Part shown: one piece after another, positions 45,559-56,225 of the stretch
Layout of the letters: each line of letters opens with the position of its first letter
Position numbering within the stretch: the stretch's first letter is position 1
NCBI RefSeq assembly: GCF_019279795.1
Contig: NC_056732.1
Coordinates: 176,546,825-176,610,824, forward strand
DNA from: Protopterus annectens
Lineage: Eukaryota; Chordata; Ceratodontiformes; Protopteridae
Length of the DNA stretch: 64,000 nt
Reading direction: 5' to 3'
Made by a program: the position numbers and the translations under genes
The notes under the pieces: model-generated
Told to the model about the DNA's origin: nothing
Databases searched by the model: none
The model's input: the letters and a program-made list of their open reading frames with translations, nothing else

Positions 45559-48220
45559 AACTATCATTTTAAATCGAGTTGCTGGCTACTGAGACTTGTC
45601 TGCATATATCAACTGGACATAAGCTAATTTAACTATATTTTCTGCACTTTAAGATTTGAGTGAGTAATTATTGTGTGTCTTGGATTCAATAAATATTGTG
45701 TGTGTCTGAATCTCTGCAGTAGTGTTAATCTTGGTGGCTTTGGAATTGCCCGCCCCTGCTGTAAATCTCTTTTTGCACACTCCTCCTGGACCCATCTCAT
45801 TCGCTCACTCAACTGAGTACAGTGAGATCATATTTTGATACTCTTACCAGTCCCATCTCCTCTGCAGTGTACAGAGAGAGCACTTGGGAAGGGCATTCCC
45901 CTATAGTATCTTAATCTGTTCTGTTTCCTCCATCTCAAAAAAAAAAATAATAATTTTTTTTGCACTTTATCTGCCTTACTGTATTTGTGTTTCTTCCTAC
46001 TTTATTACCTTATTTTGCTTTTGCCTCTTTTAAAAGTACTCAATTAAATTTATTCTGCTGCCTTTATTACTGCTTGTTAGTAGCCTGATTAAATTGTAAC
46101 TAAATTTAAATTGGAACCTGTGCACTGAGAGAGAGCCTTACAAGACTATCTGCAAATATATAGAGCTGAGTATATTTTTCTGTATTATTCTGTATTATAG
46201 AGCTAAATTGTTGCTTAGATATCTGTTGTCTTACTGTTCTGCAAATATACAGAGATCAGTATATATTTTTCTGGTTTTATAATTTGCACTGTGATTCCTC
46301 ACATCTCTGTTGAAACTGTCCCCCCCCCCTTCCCTGTTCTTAGTTGTAGTTTAAATTTGGTGGCTTTTGCAGTGCCCGCCCCATTGTAGATTTGATCTAG
46401 GACACTCCTCCAGTCCCATCTCTTTACCGCATTCTACCTAATAAACCCTTTCTGCACTTGCTTTTAGTCCTTTTTAATTTAATTACATTTTTTCAAACTG
46501 TGTGTGGACTAATATTGCTACATACTCAAGTGTGCCAGCTTGCACTGCATGTGAATTGTTTTTACTACTGTTTTTGCTACTTTTCTGAAAAGAAAAAAAT
46601 AATTGTAAGCCTGTTTCCTACCTTTCCTGTAATTAGTGTTCCAGATACAGATTTGCTGTATCCAGGACTGTTTGTAAGCTTCTGAGCCCCGCAAGCCTAT
46701 CTGTGTTGGAGGGAAGTCTTCTAGCTTATCAGTGGGAGTGGTAAGCATTGGGTAACCTGTCTACCACATAGGGAGTGGTTCTGGCCCAGAATTTGTAGTT
46801 ATTGGCCGTTTGGGCGGTCTTCCATCTCTCTCAACTTTCTGATTTGAAGGCCTGCATTTGCACTTGTTTCTGTCCTGTAACTCCTGGGCCCATCTCATTT
46901 GCTCACTCAAAAAAAAAAAATTTATCTGCTTTTACTGTATTTGTGTTTCTTCCTACTTTATTTTGCTTTTGCGTCATCTTAATAGTACTCAATTGTATTT
47001 ATTACTGCTTGGTGTAACTCATTCTAAGCCTTTTAGTTTAAGCACTTGGGCTTCAAACCAGTTGTTTTACATTAAGAAGGTTTGTGGTCTGCACTGTAGT
47101 GGCAGAACAGGTAGCTTACATCCTTCTAAGTTGGGAACTGCTGATTGAGGGCTCAGTGTCTGTTATTCTAAAAGTGTATTAATTCTGGTTTAAGCACTTG
47201 GGCTTCAGGCCAGTTGTTTTACATTAAGAGGGTTCGTGGTCTGCACTCTTGTGGGAGGAGAGGCTGGACTCTGCCCTTCTGAGCTGGGAATTTCTGGTTA
47301 AAGGCTTATAGTGCCTGCATATTTGAACTGCTTCTGACTGAAATTGGTACACCTTGTTTGCTGTAGCAAACACTAGTGCCAGGCCTGCTGAATCTAGCTT
47401 TGTTTGTATACCTTGAGCACTAATCCAGGCATTCTTTAAAGTATTCAATTGTATTTATTACTGCTTGGTAGTAACTTGATTAAAATGTAGCTATCATTCT
47501 AAGTCTTTTGGATTAAGCACTTGGGCTTCAGACCAGTTGTTTTACATTAGGAAGGTTTGTGGCCTGCACTGTGGTGGCAGGACAGGTAGCTTACATCCTT
47601 CTAAGTTGGGAACTGCTGATTGAGGGCTCAGTGTCTGTTATTCTAAAAGTGTATTAGTTCTGGTTTAAGCACTTGGGCTTCAGGCCAGTTATTTTACATT
47701 AAGAAGATTCGTGGTCTGCACTGTTGTGGGAGGAGAGGCTGGACTCTGCCCTTCTGAGCTGGGAATTTCTGGTTAAAGGCTTATAATTCCTGCATATATT
47801 TGAACTGTTTCTTACTGAAATTGGTACACCTTGTTTGCTGTAGCATAGACTAGATCCAGGCATGCTGAATCTAGCTTTGTTTGTATACTTGTTGTTTGTT
47901 TGCTTGTTATTTCCCTGAAACGCTAATTCCACCTAAAACACGGCTTTTCAGCACATCTGTGGATCTCTAGTGATATCTGCATTGCTTACTGTACTTATTT
48001 CCTTGTTTCACTTGAAAGAAAGTTACTGTTTGTCATTTTTGCATTTAAGTTACCTGTAACACATTGCATTTAAGTTACCTGGCACTTGCTCACTAAAGCA
48101 ATTATATAAGTCAGCACTAAAAAATTAAAAGCACTACACCCTCACAAACTCCCCTTGAGTACCTTGTTCCCCATTGTCCCTTTTTTTCAATTATAAAGGA
48201 ATTCTCAATACTATTCTAGC
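45559..48220 (+). promoter_or_regulatory. Repetitive 5' UTR of CR1 copy 4
   Basis: Long leader with internal repeats. TTTGTGTTTCTTCCTACTTTAT occurs near 45987 and 46941 (about 950 bp apart), and a GGTGGCTTTxxxATTGCCCGCCCC block near 45733 and 46360. A 475-bp unit is duplicated in tandem: TAAGCACTTGGGCTTCA at 47039 and 47514, with a shorter internal copy at 47191 and 47665. It probably holds the promoter, but that is inferred from position. Confidence 0.7.
47000..47935 (+). repeat. 475-bp tandem duplication in CR1 5' UTR
   Basis: Two units, each with the two-part pattern TAAGCACTTGGGCTTCA, CCAGTTGTTTTACATTA, TGGTCTGCACTGT, repeated after about 151 bp. The units are highly similar over CTTCTGAGCTGGGAATTTC and the segment reading TTGGTACACCTTGTTTGCTG. 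Confidence 0.92.
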
Positions 48221-49190
48221 ATGTCCAAAGGTCAGTTGTCAATCTCCTCTCTGGTCCAGCTGGTGAATCTGGGAATCTTGAGGCAATGTTACAACTGCCT
48301 CATGTACACATACAACCCTCTCCTCCTCCCAACAAATTCCAACACATGTGAGAGATGCAACCATATAGCCAAACTGGAGGCTAAGCTCTCCCAACTCAGT
48401 ACTGGCGTAACCAGTCAGGAGGAGAAGGAAACCACACTCATTACAATTCTAGTCTCACATAGGCCTACCACGACAGCAAACCAAGCACATAAACACACAA
48501 AAACATACTCGGAGGCTCTATATAAAAATCTGCCTAAGCAGCAGAGACCTCCAAAGCAGACACCCAAGCAACCGCTACCCCAAAACAAAACACGTGCAAC
48601 ACAGCTCACAAAGTCAGTGTGCCGAAATGTCACAGCCCTTAAGGCTAAACAACACACCTGATACACTTGTAATAGGTGACTCTATCGTCAGGCACACTGC
48701 CGTCCCACTCACCAGGCTGAACAAGGAGAAGGTCATGGTGAGCTGCCTGTCGGGCGCTAGGATCCGCCACATAACACAAGCACTCAGGTCACTCCAAGGC
48801 AAGTACAAATATGACTCGGTCATTGTCCATGCTGGTGTGAATGACCTGAGACGTACTTCCCTGGACTACATGAAAAGAGACATAGAGGAGCTCTCTGAGC
48901 ATGTAGCCCAGGCCAGTATGACCCTGACCTTGAGTAGCATCTTACCCTCACCAAGAATGATGCCACAATATGAAGACAAGATGATCAATTTCAACAATTG
49001 GCTTAAGTAAGTGTCATTCAAAGGGGATCCAATGCCTGTCAGCCTGAGATGACATGCTCGACAAGCCACGATGCTTCACTAGGGACAGCTTGCACCTGTC
49101 ACCTCTGGGCTTTCGGATATTGGCAAAGGCTCTTGCTTCCCCCATAGTGCCTTTTTTAGGCAAGGCTCAAAAGACAAACCCACCTCCATA
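48221..49190 (+). pseudogene. CR1 ORF1 with esterase domain (copy 4)
   Basis: Begins MSKGQLSISSLVQLVNLGIL. A Cys knuckle (QCYNC, NTCERCNHIAKLEAKLS) leads to a Gln/Pro-rich basic linker. After a frameshift near 48630 come TLVIGDSIVRHTAVPLTRLN, VIVHAGVNDLRRTSLDYMK, LTLSSILPSPRMMPQYEDKM and, past a stop at 49008-49010, CHSKGIQCLSA, DDMLDKPRCFTRDSLHLSP. The start was chosen because the same ATGTCCAAxGGT starts copy 3. The protein is expected to package CR1 RNA. Confidence 0.9.
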
Positions 49191-49219
49191 GGTATCACAA
49201 GGGATAAGAAACTAAGATA

Positions 49220-50386
49220 ATGCTACTCAACGCCAGAAGTCTAAACCTCAAGATGCACGCACTCAAAACTCTCCTTAGCATGGAGAACATCGATATCTGT
49301 GCAGTAACAGATACCTTGTTCAAGGCTCCCAAGAGCACCCCAGCACTACAAGGTTATACCTCATACCATGCTTTTCGGCCCCAAAACTTGGACCGAACCA
49401 CAAAAGGAGGGGGAGTATCAATATTCGTCAAAGATACCCACACCTCCAGGTTGGTGGCACAGCACGAAGCATCAGAGACTATCCATGTGCAACTAACAGT
49501 AGGTAAAACTGCCTTCCAATTTATAGCCTGCTACAGACCACCCTCCCAAGCCCAGGAACCCCACTCAGCCTTCCTGAGAACACTGGGAAATATGAAGGTC
49601 TCTCCAAACACCATTATATTGGGCGACTTCAACTACCCAAACATAGACTGGGAGCATTACTCTAGCTCCAGCACCTTAGCCCAAAGGTTCCTAGAATTTA
49701 TAAACTCAAATGCTATGGAGCAACTTGTTACCACTCCCACAAGAGGGGAAAACATACTTGACCTGATCATCACCAACATGGGGACTCTATGCTCCAGACC
49801 AAAAGTGTATCCCTCATTGGTAAGATCAGACCATAAACTAATCTCACTGGATATTCACATCCCGACCACACCCCCTGCCCAGAAAACCACAGTGAAAAAC
49901 TTCTCTAAAGCAAATTTCGCACTCCTCAAAACCGAGGTGGAGTCCTTCAAAGCCCCCAAGCCTGTAGAAAATATGGCCCAGACTGCAGAATCCTTTATAA
50001 ATCCATTCTATGAACACCTTCAGGAATGCATGGATCATGCAATCCCAAATAAAACCAAGACCCAATCCTCCAAAGGCAGATGTCCTGTCTGGTGGACCCC
50101 AGCCATAAACAAACTATACAATAGAAAGAGGAAGCTACTACATGATCGAGCAAAATCCCAAAAAGGGAAGGCATCTCTGATCAGTATTAGCAAAAAACTA
50201 CGGGCACTCATAAAATCGTCTAAGGCCAGCTTCGAGAGAAAAATTGTACAGGACACTAAGGATAATCACAAGGCTTTCTTTAGTTATGTTAGTAACCTGG
50301 GTGGGAATTCCCAGATATGCTCAGAATTAGTCCAAAATGACAAAAAAATACTTCGAACCCACAGACATTGCCAACATCCTAGCTGA
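49220..50386 (+). pseudogene. CR1 ORF2 endonuclease and linker (copy 4)
   Basis: 388 residues. The N-terminal endonuclease shows MLLNARSLNLKMHALKTLL, DICAVTDTLFKAP (the catalytic E of TETW is D here), GGGVSIFVKDTHTSRL, ACYRPPSQA, TIILGDFNYPNIDW, TPTRGENILDLIITNMG and SLVRSDHKLISLDI (SDH). The linker and early RT follow (KNFSKANFALLKTE, LYNRKRKLLHDRAK, KDNHKAFFSYVSNLGG). The frame is lost near 50340 in an A-run (CAAAAAAATAC). The endonuclease nicks DNA and the 3' OH primes copying. Confidence 0.93.
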
Positions 50387-51786
50387 CAGGTTCAGCGCAA
50401 ACCTCTCCCCCCTCCCCACCAAAAGGGCAAATATCTATCCCAGCAGAGTGCTGCCCCCCTGACATCTCAGATGCTCAGGTAAGAGCCGCCCTCTCCAAAG
50501 CAAAAAACAGAGCATCAATGGGACCAGACGGTGTCTCTGTCTGCACCCTACATGAACTCCAAAATGAGCTAAACCCAAACATAAAACTACTGTTCAATCT
50601 CAGCCTTACTACAGGATATGTACCCAAAGAGTGGCATACAGCAACAGTGGTCCCTCTCCTCAAAGGTGGTGCCTCAACGGATCCTGGAAACTATCGCCCC
50701 ATAAGCCTGACTAGCTTGGTCTGCAAAGCTATGGAAAGGATCATCATGAACCTCATAAATAAAGATATTGGGGACCTACAGACACTGGATCCTACCCAGT
50801 TCGGCTGTGTTAAGGGCAGATCCTGTCTCTTAAACCTGGTCGATTTCTTTGAAACAGTCACCAAGGCCATCGACGAGGGGAAGGTGGTCCACACAGCCTA
50901 CCTGGACCTCGCAAAAGCCTTTGATACAATACCCCACTTGGGCATTATAGATAAGCTCATCAGCTTAAATATAAACCCCTATGTCACTAGATGGGTTGCA
51001 AACTGGCTCAAGGACAGAACCCACATGGTTAGAATTGCTGGTGCCATGTCAGACTCCAAACCAGTTACAAGTGGCATCCCACAAGGCTCAGTCCTGGGAC
51101 CTCTCTTGTTCGGTATATATTTCTCAGAGGTACAGGCCAACACGGAAGGACTGTGGCTGACCAAGTTCTCAGATTACTGCAAACTGGGCGCCATAATCGA
51201 CTCTCCAGCCGACACAAGCATCCTCCAAAAGGGCCTCATAGAAACAGACAATTGGTGCCAGAGCCATGGCCTCAAGCTAAACGCCAAAAAGTGTATAGTC
51301 ATCCCCTTTGGCAAAAACAAAGTGCCCACAAATTACCACATAGGTGGTAATCCATTAAGTACAGAAGAAGTAATTAGGGACCTGGGGACCCAAGTTGATA
51401 GTAATCTCTCATTTGACAACCACGTGGCCAAAGTGGTTAGAAAAACATTTTATATAGCCCACCTAGTCATGAAGGGATTCACATCTAGATCAGGGGAGGT
51501 CATCGTGCCTCTTTACTCATCCCTCATCAGGCCCATAATTGAGTACAATGCCCCTTTTGGGATGTACCTTACCAGACACCTGCAGCAACTGGAAAGACCC
51601 CAAAAGTACCTCACCAAGAGGATCAAAGGGCTCAAACAGATGCCATATGCTGCCCGGTTAAAGAAACTCCAGCTCTACTCAGTGGCATACCGCCTGCTCA
51701 GAGGCGATCTGTGCCTGACGTATAAAGCCATGTCCAACCCGGAATTAATGGACATGCTGCACCTCAGAAAATCCAAATCCCATTGA
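50340..51786 (+). pseudogene. CR1 ORF2 reverse transcriptase (copy 4)
   Basis: After the frameshift the RT reads through: ISDAQVRAALSKAKNRAS, YVPKEWHTATVVPLLKGG, NYRPISLTSLVCKAMERI, QFGCVKGRSCLLNLVDFF, AYLDLAKAFDTIPHLG (motif A), VTSGIPQGSVLGPLLFG (motif B), then KFSDYCKLGA at 51166-51177, where the FADD of the family has become FSDY. The thumb follows (LGTQVDSNLSF, EYNAPFGMYLTRHLQQLER, LYSVAYRLLRGDLCLTYKAM) and a stop at 51786; frameshifted C-terminal sequence continues to WMGDRRFTPG. Loss of the second Asp should abolish polymerase activity. Confidence 0.93.
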
Positions 51787-52128
51787 GCTACGCGCTCGAG
51801 AGACTTGAACCTCAGCACTGAAATAAATAGGACATGCTGGAGGGACAGATTCATAACCCCTTCACTCTGGAATAAAATCCCAGTCCAGGTTAGGCAGAGT
51901 CCCTCATTGACTCTCTTCAAGAGGAATCTTGATGAGTGGATGGGAGATCGTAGGTTTACCCCGGGTATCACTTCTGTGTCACTGTTAGACAGAGGCACAG
52001 TATACTAACCTCGAAAAAGGGCATAGCAAAATTAATTTAAAATGGGTGGCGAAAGCCAAACACACACTGGCAAGGCTTATAAATGCCCTAGGGCAGATAG
52101 CCTAGTATGAACCTATGAACCTATGAAA
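51787..52128 (+). other. CR1 copy 4 ORF2 end and 3' UTR
   Basis: Past the stop the residues DRFITPSLWNKIPVQVRQ and LDEWMGDRRFTPGI are still recognisable, then a short UTR with GGCAAGGCTTATAAATGCCC, CAGATAGCCTAG and three TATGAACC units. This is the template for tail recognition by the RT. Confidence 0.85.
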
Positions 52129-52700
52129 CACCCTAATACTGGGTGATTTCAACTACCCTGCCATTAACTGGGAAAACTACTCGGGTATCAAGACCTTTTC
52201 TCAACGGTTCTTGGAATTCATAAATTCCAACACCCTGGATCAACTAATCCATTGTCCCACCAGGGGCTCCAATAACCTAGACCTGGTCATTACCAGCATG
52301 AGATAGATGCTACACACCAGTGGTCACCCCCTCATTGGTCATGTCTGACCATAAGTTAATCACTCTTGACATCCACATCCCACCCCTACTGCCCAGTAAG
52401 GAAACCTCTGTAAAAAAACTTCTCCAAAGCCAACTTCATGCTACTCAAGTCAGAAGTGACAAAGTTCGTGACACTCATGCAGACGGGAGCTGAAAGTTCG
52501 ACTGCTGAATCCTACACTAAGGTACTGTATGAGCACATCCACTCGTGCATAAATTGTGCCATCCCAAATAGAACCAAGACGCTCTCTTCCAAAAAAAGGA
52601 AGCCAATCTTGTGGTCCCCTGCCATAAACAAACTATACAACGGAAGGAAGAAACTGGTGCAGAAAAGATGAAAATCCTAGGGTGCAAAAAAACTCCCCTT
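52129..52700 (+). pseudogene. CR1 endonuclease C-terminal part (copy 3)
   Basis: Continues copy 3 after the insertion with NTLILGDFNYPAINW, FLEFINSNTLDQLIHCPTRG and NNLDLVITSM. Then SLVMSDHKLITLDI, and VPHPYCPVRKPL-type linker in other frames. Several frameshifts and one stop near 52300. Confidence 0.85.
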
Positions 52701-52739
52701 CCAGCCTCATTAAGAAGCTGAGATCCCTCATAAAATCCT

Positions 52740-54716
52740 AGTTACGAAAATAAAATTGCCAAAGATTCCAAAGACAACCACAAGGCATTCTATAGTTATG
52801 TCAAGAATATAAATGGCAATGCTCAGATCTGCTCTGAGCTACAACAGAATGGCATTAAATATACTGATCCCAAGGATATTGCCAATATTCTGGCAGATTG
52901 ATTTAGTGCCAACTTCAACCCCCTCTCACCCCTTAAAGGGCCAATCTCAACACCAAAAGATTACCAAATTCCAGTAATCACAGCCACACAGATAGAAACC
53001 ACACTCTCCAAAGCTAAGAATACAGCATCCATGAGACCAGATGACATCCCGGGCTGTGTACTACATGAACTACAAAATGAACTGGCACCTCACCTAAGTG
53101 TCATGTTTAATCATAGCCTCACCTCAGGCTTTGTACCCACTGAGTGGGGCACAGCTACAGTTATCCCACTGCACAAGGGGGGATCCACCTTGGATCCCGG
53201 GAACTACCGTCCCATCAGTCTAATGAGCCTGATCTGCAAGGGCATGGAACGCATTATCATGGAACTTATAAACAAAGACATTGGTAACCTTCAAACACTG
53301 GACCCCACCCAGTTTGGGTTTGTGAAGGGATGATCTTGTCTCCTGAACCTGATTGACATATTTGAATCAGTCTCCAGAGCTGTGGACGAGGATAAGATGG
53401 TCCACACAGCCTATCTGGACCTCTCCAAGGCCTTCAACACCATCCCCCACTCTGGAATAATAGATAAACTTACTAAGCTGGGCATAAATCCCTATGTCAC
53501 TCGGGTTGCCAACTGGCTTACTGACCCAGACTGTAAAAGTAGCCGACTCCAAATCCAGCTCCAGACAAGTGAAAAGTGGAGTACCTCAGGGTTCAGTCCT
53601 GGGACCGCTCTTGTTTGGCATCTACTTCTCTGAAGTAAAGGCCATCACTAAGGGACTCTGGCTAACAAAGTTCACAGAGGACTGCAAACTGGGAGCCATT
53701 ACTGAATCCCTAAATGATATGGATATTCTGCAAAAGAGTCTTACAGATGCTTGGTGCCAGAGCCATGGGCTCAAGCTTAATGCCAAGAAATGTATACTTA
53801 TCCCCTTTGGGGAAAAAACATGTACCCATGAATTACCACATAGGTGGCAGTACACTAAACACTGAAAGTGTGATGAGAGACTTAGGAACACAGATGGACA
53901 GCGGTCTCACCTTCAATAACCACATCACCACAACAGTCAGGAAATCCTCCTATGCGGCACACCTCATCACTAAGGGCTTTTCATCCAGGAAAAAAGGTCA
54001 TTGTCCCACTGTACTCATCCCTCATTAGACCCATTATAGAGTACAATGCCACATTTGCCATGTACCTCACAAGACATCTGCAACAGCTGGAAAGGCCGCG
54101 GAAATACATCACTAAAAGAATCACAGGCCTAAAGCAGATGCCCTATGCTGACCGTCTAAAAAAACTCCAGCTATACTCTATGGCATATCGTCTACTAAGA
54201 GGCAAGCTCTGCTTAACATACAAGGTCATGTTAAACCCTGAGCTGTTGGACATGCTCCATTTAAAGAAATCCCAATCTCTCAGAGCCACATGCTCCAGGG
54301 ATCTAAACCTTGTCATCACAATGAACAAAACATGCTGGAGGGATAGGTTCCTGACCCAGAGACTCCCCATACTCTGGAACAGACTGCCCATAGGTTCATA
54401 GTTTATTATTAAGCTAACTGCCCTTGCAAGCCATTTTAAGCCTAACCAGTTATCCCTTGTGAGACTCAAACCCTGCACCTTGGGTTTGTAAGGCAAACAC
54501 CTTAGCCATGTCAAGCAGAGCACCTCCTTGGCCTTCTTCAAAAGGAACCTTGATGATTGGATGGGAAATAGGAAATTCACCCCAGGGATCATGTGAATTG
54601 CCCTGTTAGACAGGGGTCCAGGGAAGTAAATATTGTGGGAAGAAATATCCAGGGGGAATTGTTATGGCTGGGCTTGTATAGGGCCTAGGGCTGATAGCCT
54701 AGTACCAACATATGAA
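52740..54716 (+). pseudogene. CR1 reverse transcriptase and 3' end (copy 3)
   Basis: RT with KDNHKAFYSYVKNIN, IETTLSKAKNTASMRPDDIP, TATVIPLHKGGSTLDPGNYR, LICKGMERIIMELINKDIGN, QFGFVKG, LDLSKAFNTIPHSG, SGVPQGSVLGPLLFG and KFTEDCKLGA (FADD has become FTED at about 53668-53679). The thumb runs through EYNATFAMYLTRHLQQLERP and YRLLRGKLCLTYKVM. A SINE at 54.39-54.51 kb then splits LPI from HVKQSTS. The C-terminus is DDWMGNRKFTPGIM at about 54550-54595. Frameshifts occur near 52900, 53330, 53500 and 53820. Confidence 0.9.
54392..54506 (-). mobile_element. Short tRNA-derived SINE with CR1-like tail, inserted in CR1 copy 3
   Basis: On the reverse strand the head is ATGGCTAAGGTGTTTGCCTT (A-box region) and the B-box region GCAGGGTTTGAGTCTCAC. 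A short body with GGTTAGGCTTAAAATGGC follows, and the end is GGGCAGTTAGCTTAATAATAAACTATGAACCTATG. The last about 35 bp resemble the CR1 copy 4 3' end (GGGCAGATAGCCTAGTATGAACCTATG). It interrupts the LPIHVKQ residues of the CR1. About 115 bp, no clear target duplication. Confidence 0.82.
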
Positions 54717-54720
54717 CCAT

Positions 54721-55010
54721 CACAAACAGCCCCCAAAACAACCAGCTCACTGCAGATTCTGCCTTATACTACTATCTGGTTGACCCTGACAGGTACAAGA
54801 CACAGGATGTCAGAAAGAAAATTTATACTCTTTTGCACTATTTAAAAGGTATCTGGTTGACCCTGCCAGGAAATAACTAAATACAAAAATTATGTGGAGG
54901 ACCCAAGCAGGAAAAAAAATAAAATATATACAGAAAGTATTTGGTTGACTCTACCAGGAAAAAAATCCAGAAAGTATCTAACTGGTCAGCCCTGCCAATA
55001 AAAAAAAAAC
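54721..55010 (+). repeat. Decayed tandem array with 18S-like 17-mer, right part
   Basis: Resumes after the outer CR1 with CAGCCCCCAAAACA and repeats CTGGTTGACCCTGACAG (54776) and CTGGTTGACCCTGCCAG (54853-54869). Weaker forms near 54948 (TTTGGTTGACTCTACCAG) and 54982 are also present. Each is followed by an A-rich stretch. Confidence 0.8.
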
Positions 55011-55887
55011 AACAAAAATAACTACTCAGAACTTAATTAATGATTTTTTAGAGGGGGTTAATTTCAAAAAAATCCTTCCTTGCCAAGGAACCTTTGACTT
55101 CTCTTTCCTAACAGTAATCCAATCGATGGACAAACAAATTTTAATGATCCACCATGTTTTTTTTTCTCCTGCTCTCTCTGAGGTCTGTCTCTCTCACTCT
55201 TTCCCTCGCAAATTAACTGTGTTAAAGCATGGGAAGAGCATACGAGAGCAACAGAATTAATCAACAGCCACGTCATGTACTCAGATTATGTGATATGGTT
55301 GCCGACTTAACAGTCCAGTTGGGTTCTAATTTACTGTGGTTAAAATCGCAAAGACTTCTGGACATCTTCATTGATGCCCGCAGCCTTCCTAATCCAGACT
55401 GCTTTAAAAACAGTCTGGTAACAAGAAAAATGTTTTTTCTTTTCTTTTTTTTTTTAAATCAGAAATTGAGCACACATACACATAGCTCCAAGCTGCATGA
55501 AACATTGCATCTTCAGCCTTACACACTAATTTGCAGTTTGAACTTTTTTTTTTTTTAATGACAGCATTGGGGGTGGCTGTAGCCCAGCAGTCCAATACCA
55601 CAAGCAGCCCCTGTTTACTAATAAATAATTAAATCAGAAATAGGAAGATACCTCATCATTGATCTTGTCCTCCGTAGCTGTTTCATTTCCTGATTATAGG
55701 TGATGTGGTTCACCATGTCACCACTACCATACAGTCCAGTCTTCTGTTAGTCAGTGGTAACAAATGTTGATTACTTTACTGCCTAGAATCCAGAAACTTC
55801 ATACTTATCTGTACACCCAACTACAACAGAGACATTTTGCAACTTGTTGCATTCTATATACATAATAGGAAGCCTAGGCCCATCTTT
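55011..55887. other. Unassigned region
   Basis: Contains two T-runs (55441-55456 and 55543-55557) in AT-rich DNA. No repeat family or protein recognised. Confidence 0.35.
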
Positions 55888-56225
55888 TAGGTTCATAGGT
55901 GGTTACTAGGTTATTAGTCCAAGAGCCTTTTTAAGCCTAGCTCAGCTTACCCCAAATTTACCAAAATATTGCTGACATGTTTCAATACCTCAAGGAATTT
56001 TAGAACTATGATATAGGCTTGAACCCAGCAAGCTTCACAGGTTACCTCTGTCCGCTACGGACATATGTGCCAAACCAGGGGTAATTTTGCGATTCCCATC
56101 CATTGGCCCAAGTTACTTTTAAATAAGTTAGAGATGAGCTTTGCTTCATAGAGATGGGAATCCTGTTCCAGAGAAGGAAGGGGTAATCTTTGAGACACAT
56201 GCTTGTCTTTCCAATATGTACTTTT
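55888..56225 (-). mobile_element. CR1 3'-terminal fragment (copy 5)
   Basis: The reverse strand gives a decayed C-terminus (WNRIPISMKQSSSLT, then WMGIAKLPLVW) and a 3' UTR with AGCTAGGCTTAAAAAGGCTC, ACTAATAACCTAGTA and CACCTATGAACC at 55888-55901. The 5' side ends near 56220. Old and truncated. Confidence 0.75.

Larger units (their letters stand above)
45559..52128 (+). mobile_element. Inner full-length CR1 (copy 4)
   Basis: About 6.57 kb. It has a 2.66-kb 5' UTR (45559-48220), ORF1 (48221 to about 49190), ORF2 (49220-51786), and a 3' UTR ending in GGGCAGATAGCCTAGTATGAACC and tandem TATGAACC units at 52106-52128. Both ends are defined by the break in the outer CR1 protein. The coding region has about three lesions: an ORF1 frameshift, a stop at 49008-49010 in ORF1, and an ORF2 frameshift near 50340. 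It is the best preserved element of the window. Confidence 0.92.
43031..54716 (+). mobile_element. Outer full-length CR1 (copy 3), split by an inner CR1
   Basis: Forward CR1 in two halves, 43031-45558 and 52129-54716. The first half has the 5' UTR, ORF1 and the start of the endonuclease, ending within the FLNILENIKIQ stretch. The second half resumes at NTLILGDFNYPAINW, the next residues of the same protein. It therefore encloses the inner CR1 at 45559-52128. Satellite array lies on both sides (to 43030 and from 54721), so the outer CR1 itself inserted into the array. Its 3' end is GGGCCTAGGGCTGATAGCC..ATATGAACC. It also carries a TIR transposon and a SINE. Confidence 0.9.

Noticed and set aside
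42763..54869. 18S rRNA gene or pseudogene
   Set aside because: Only a 17-mer matches; the next 18S bases are absent and each copy is followed by an A-rich satellite stretch.
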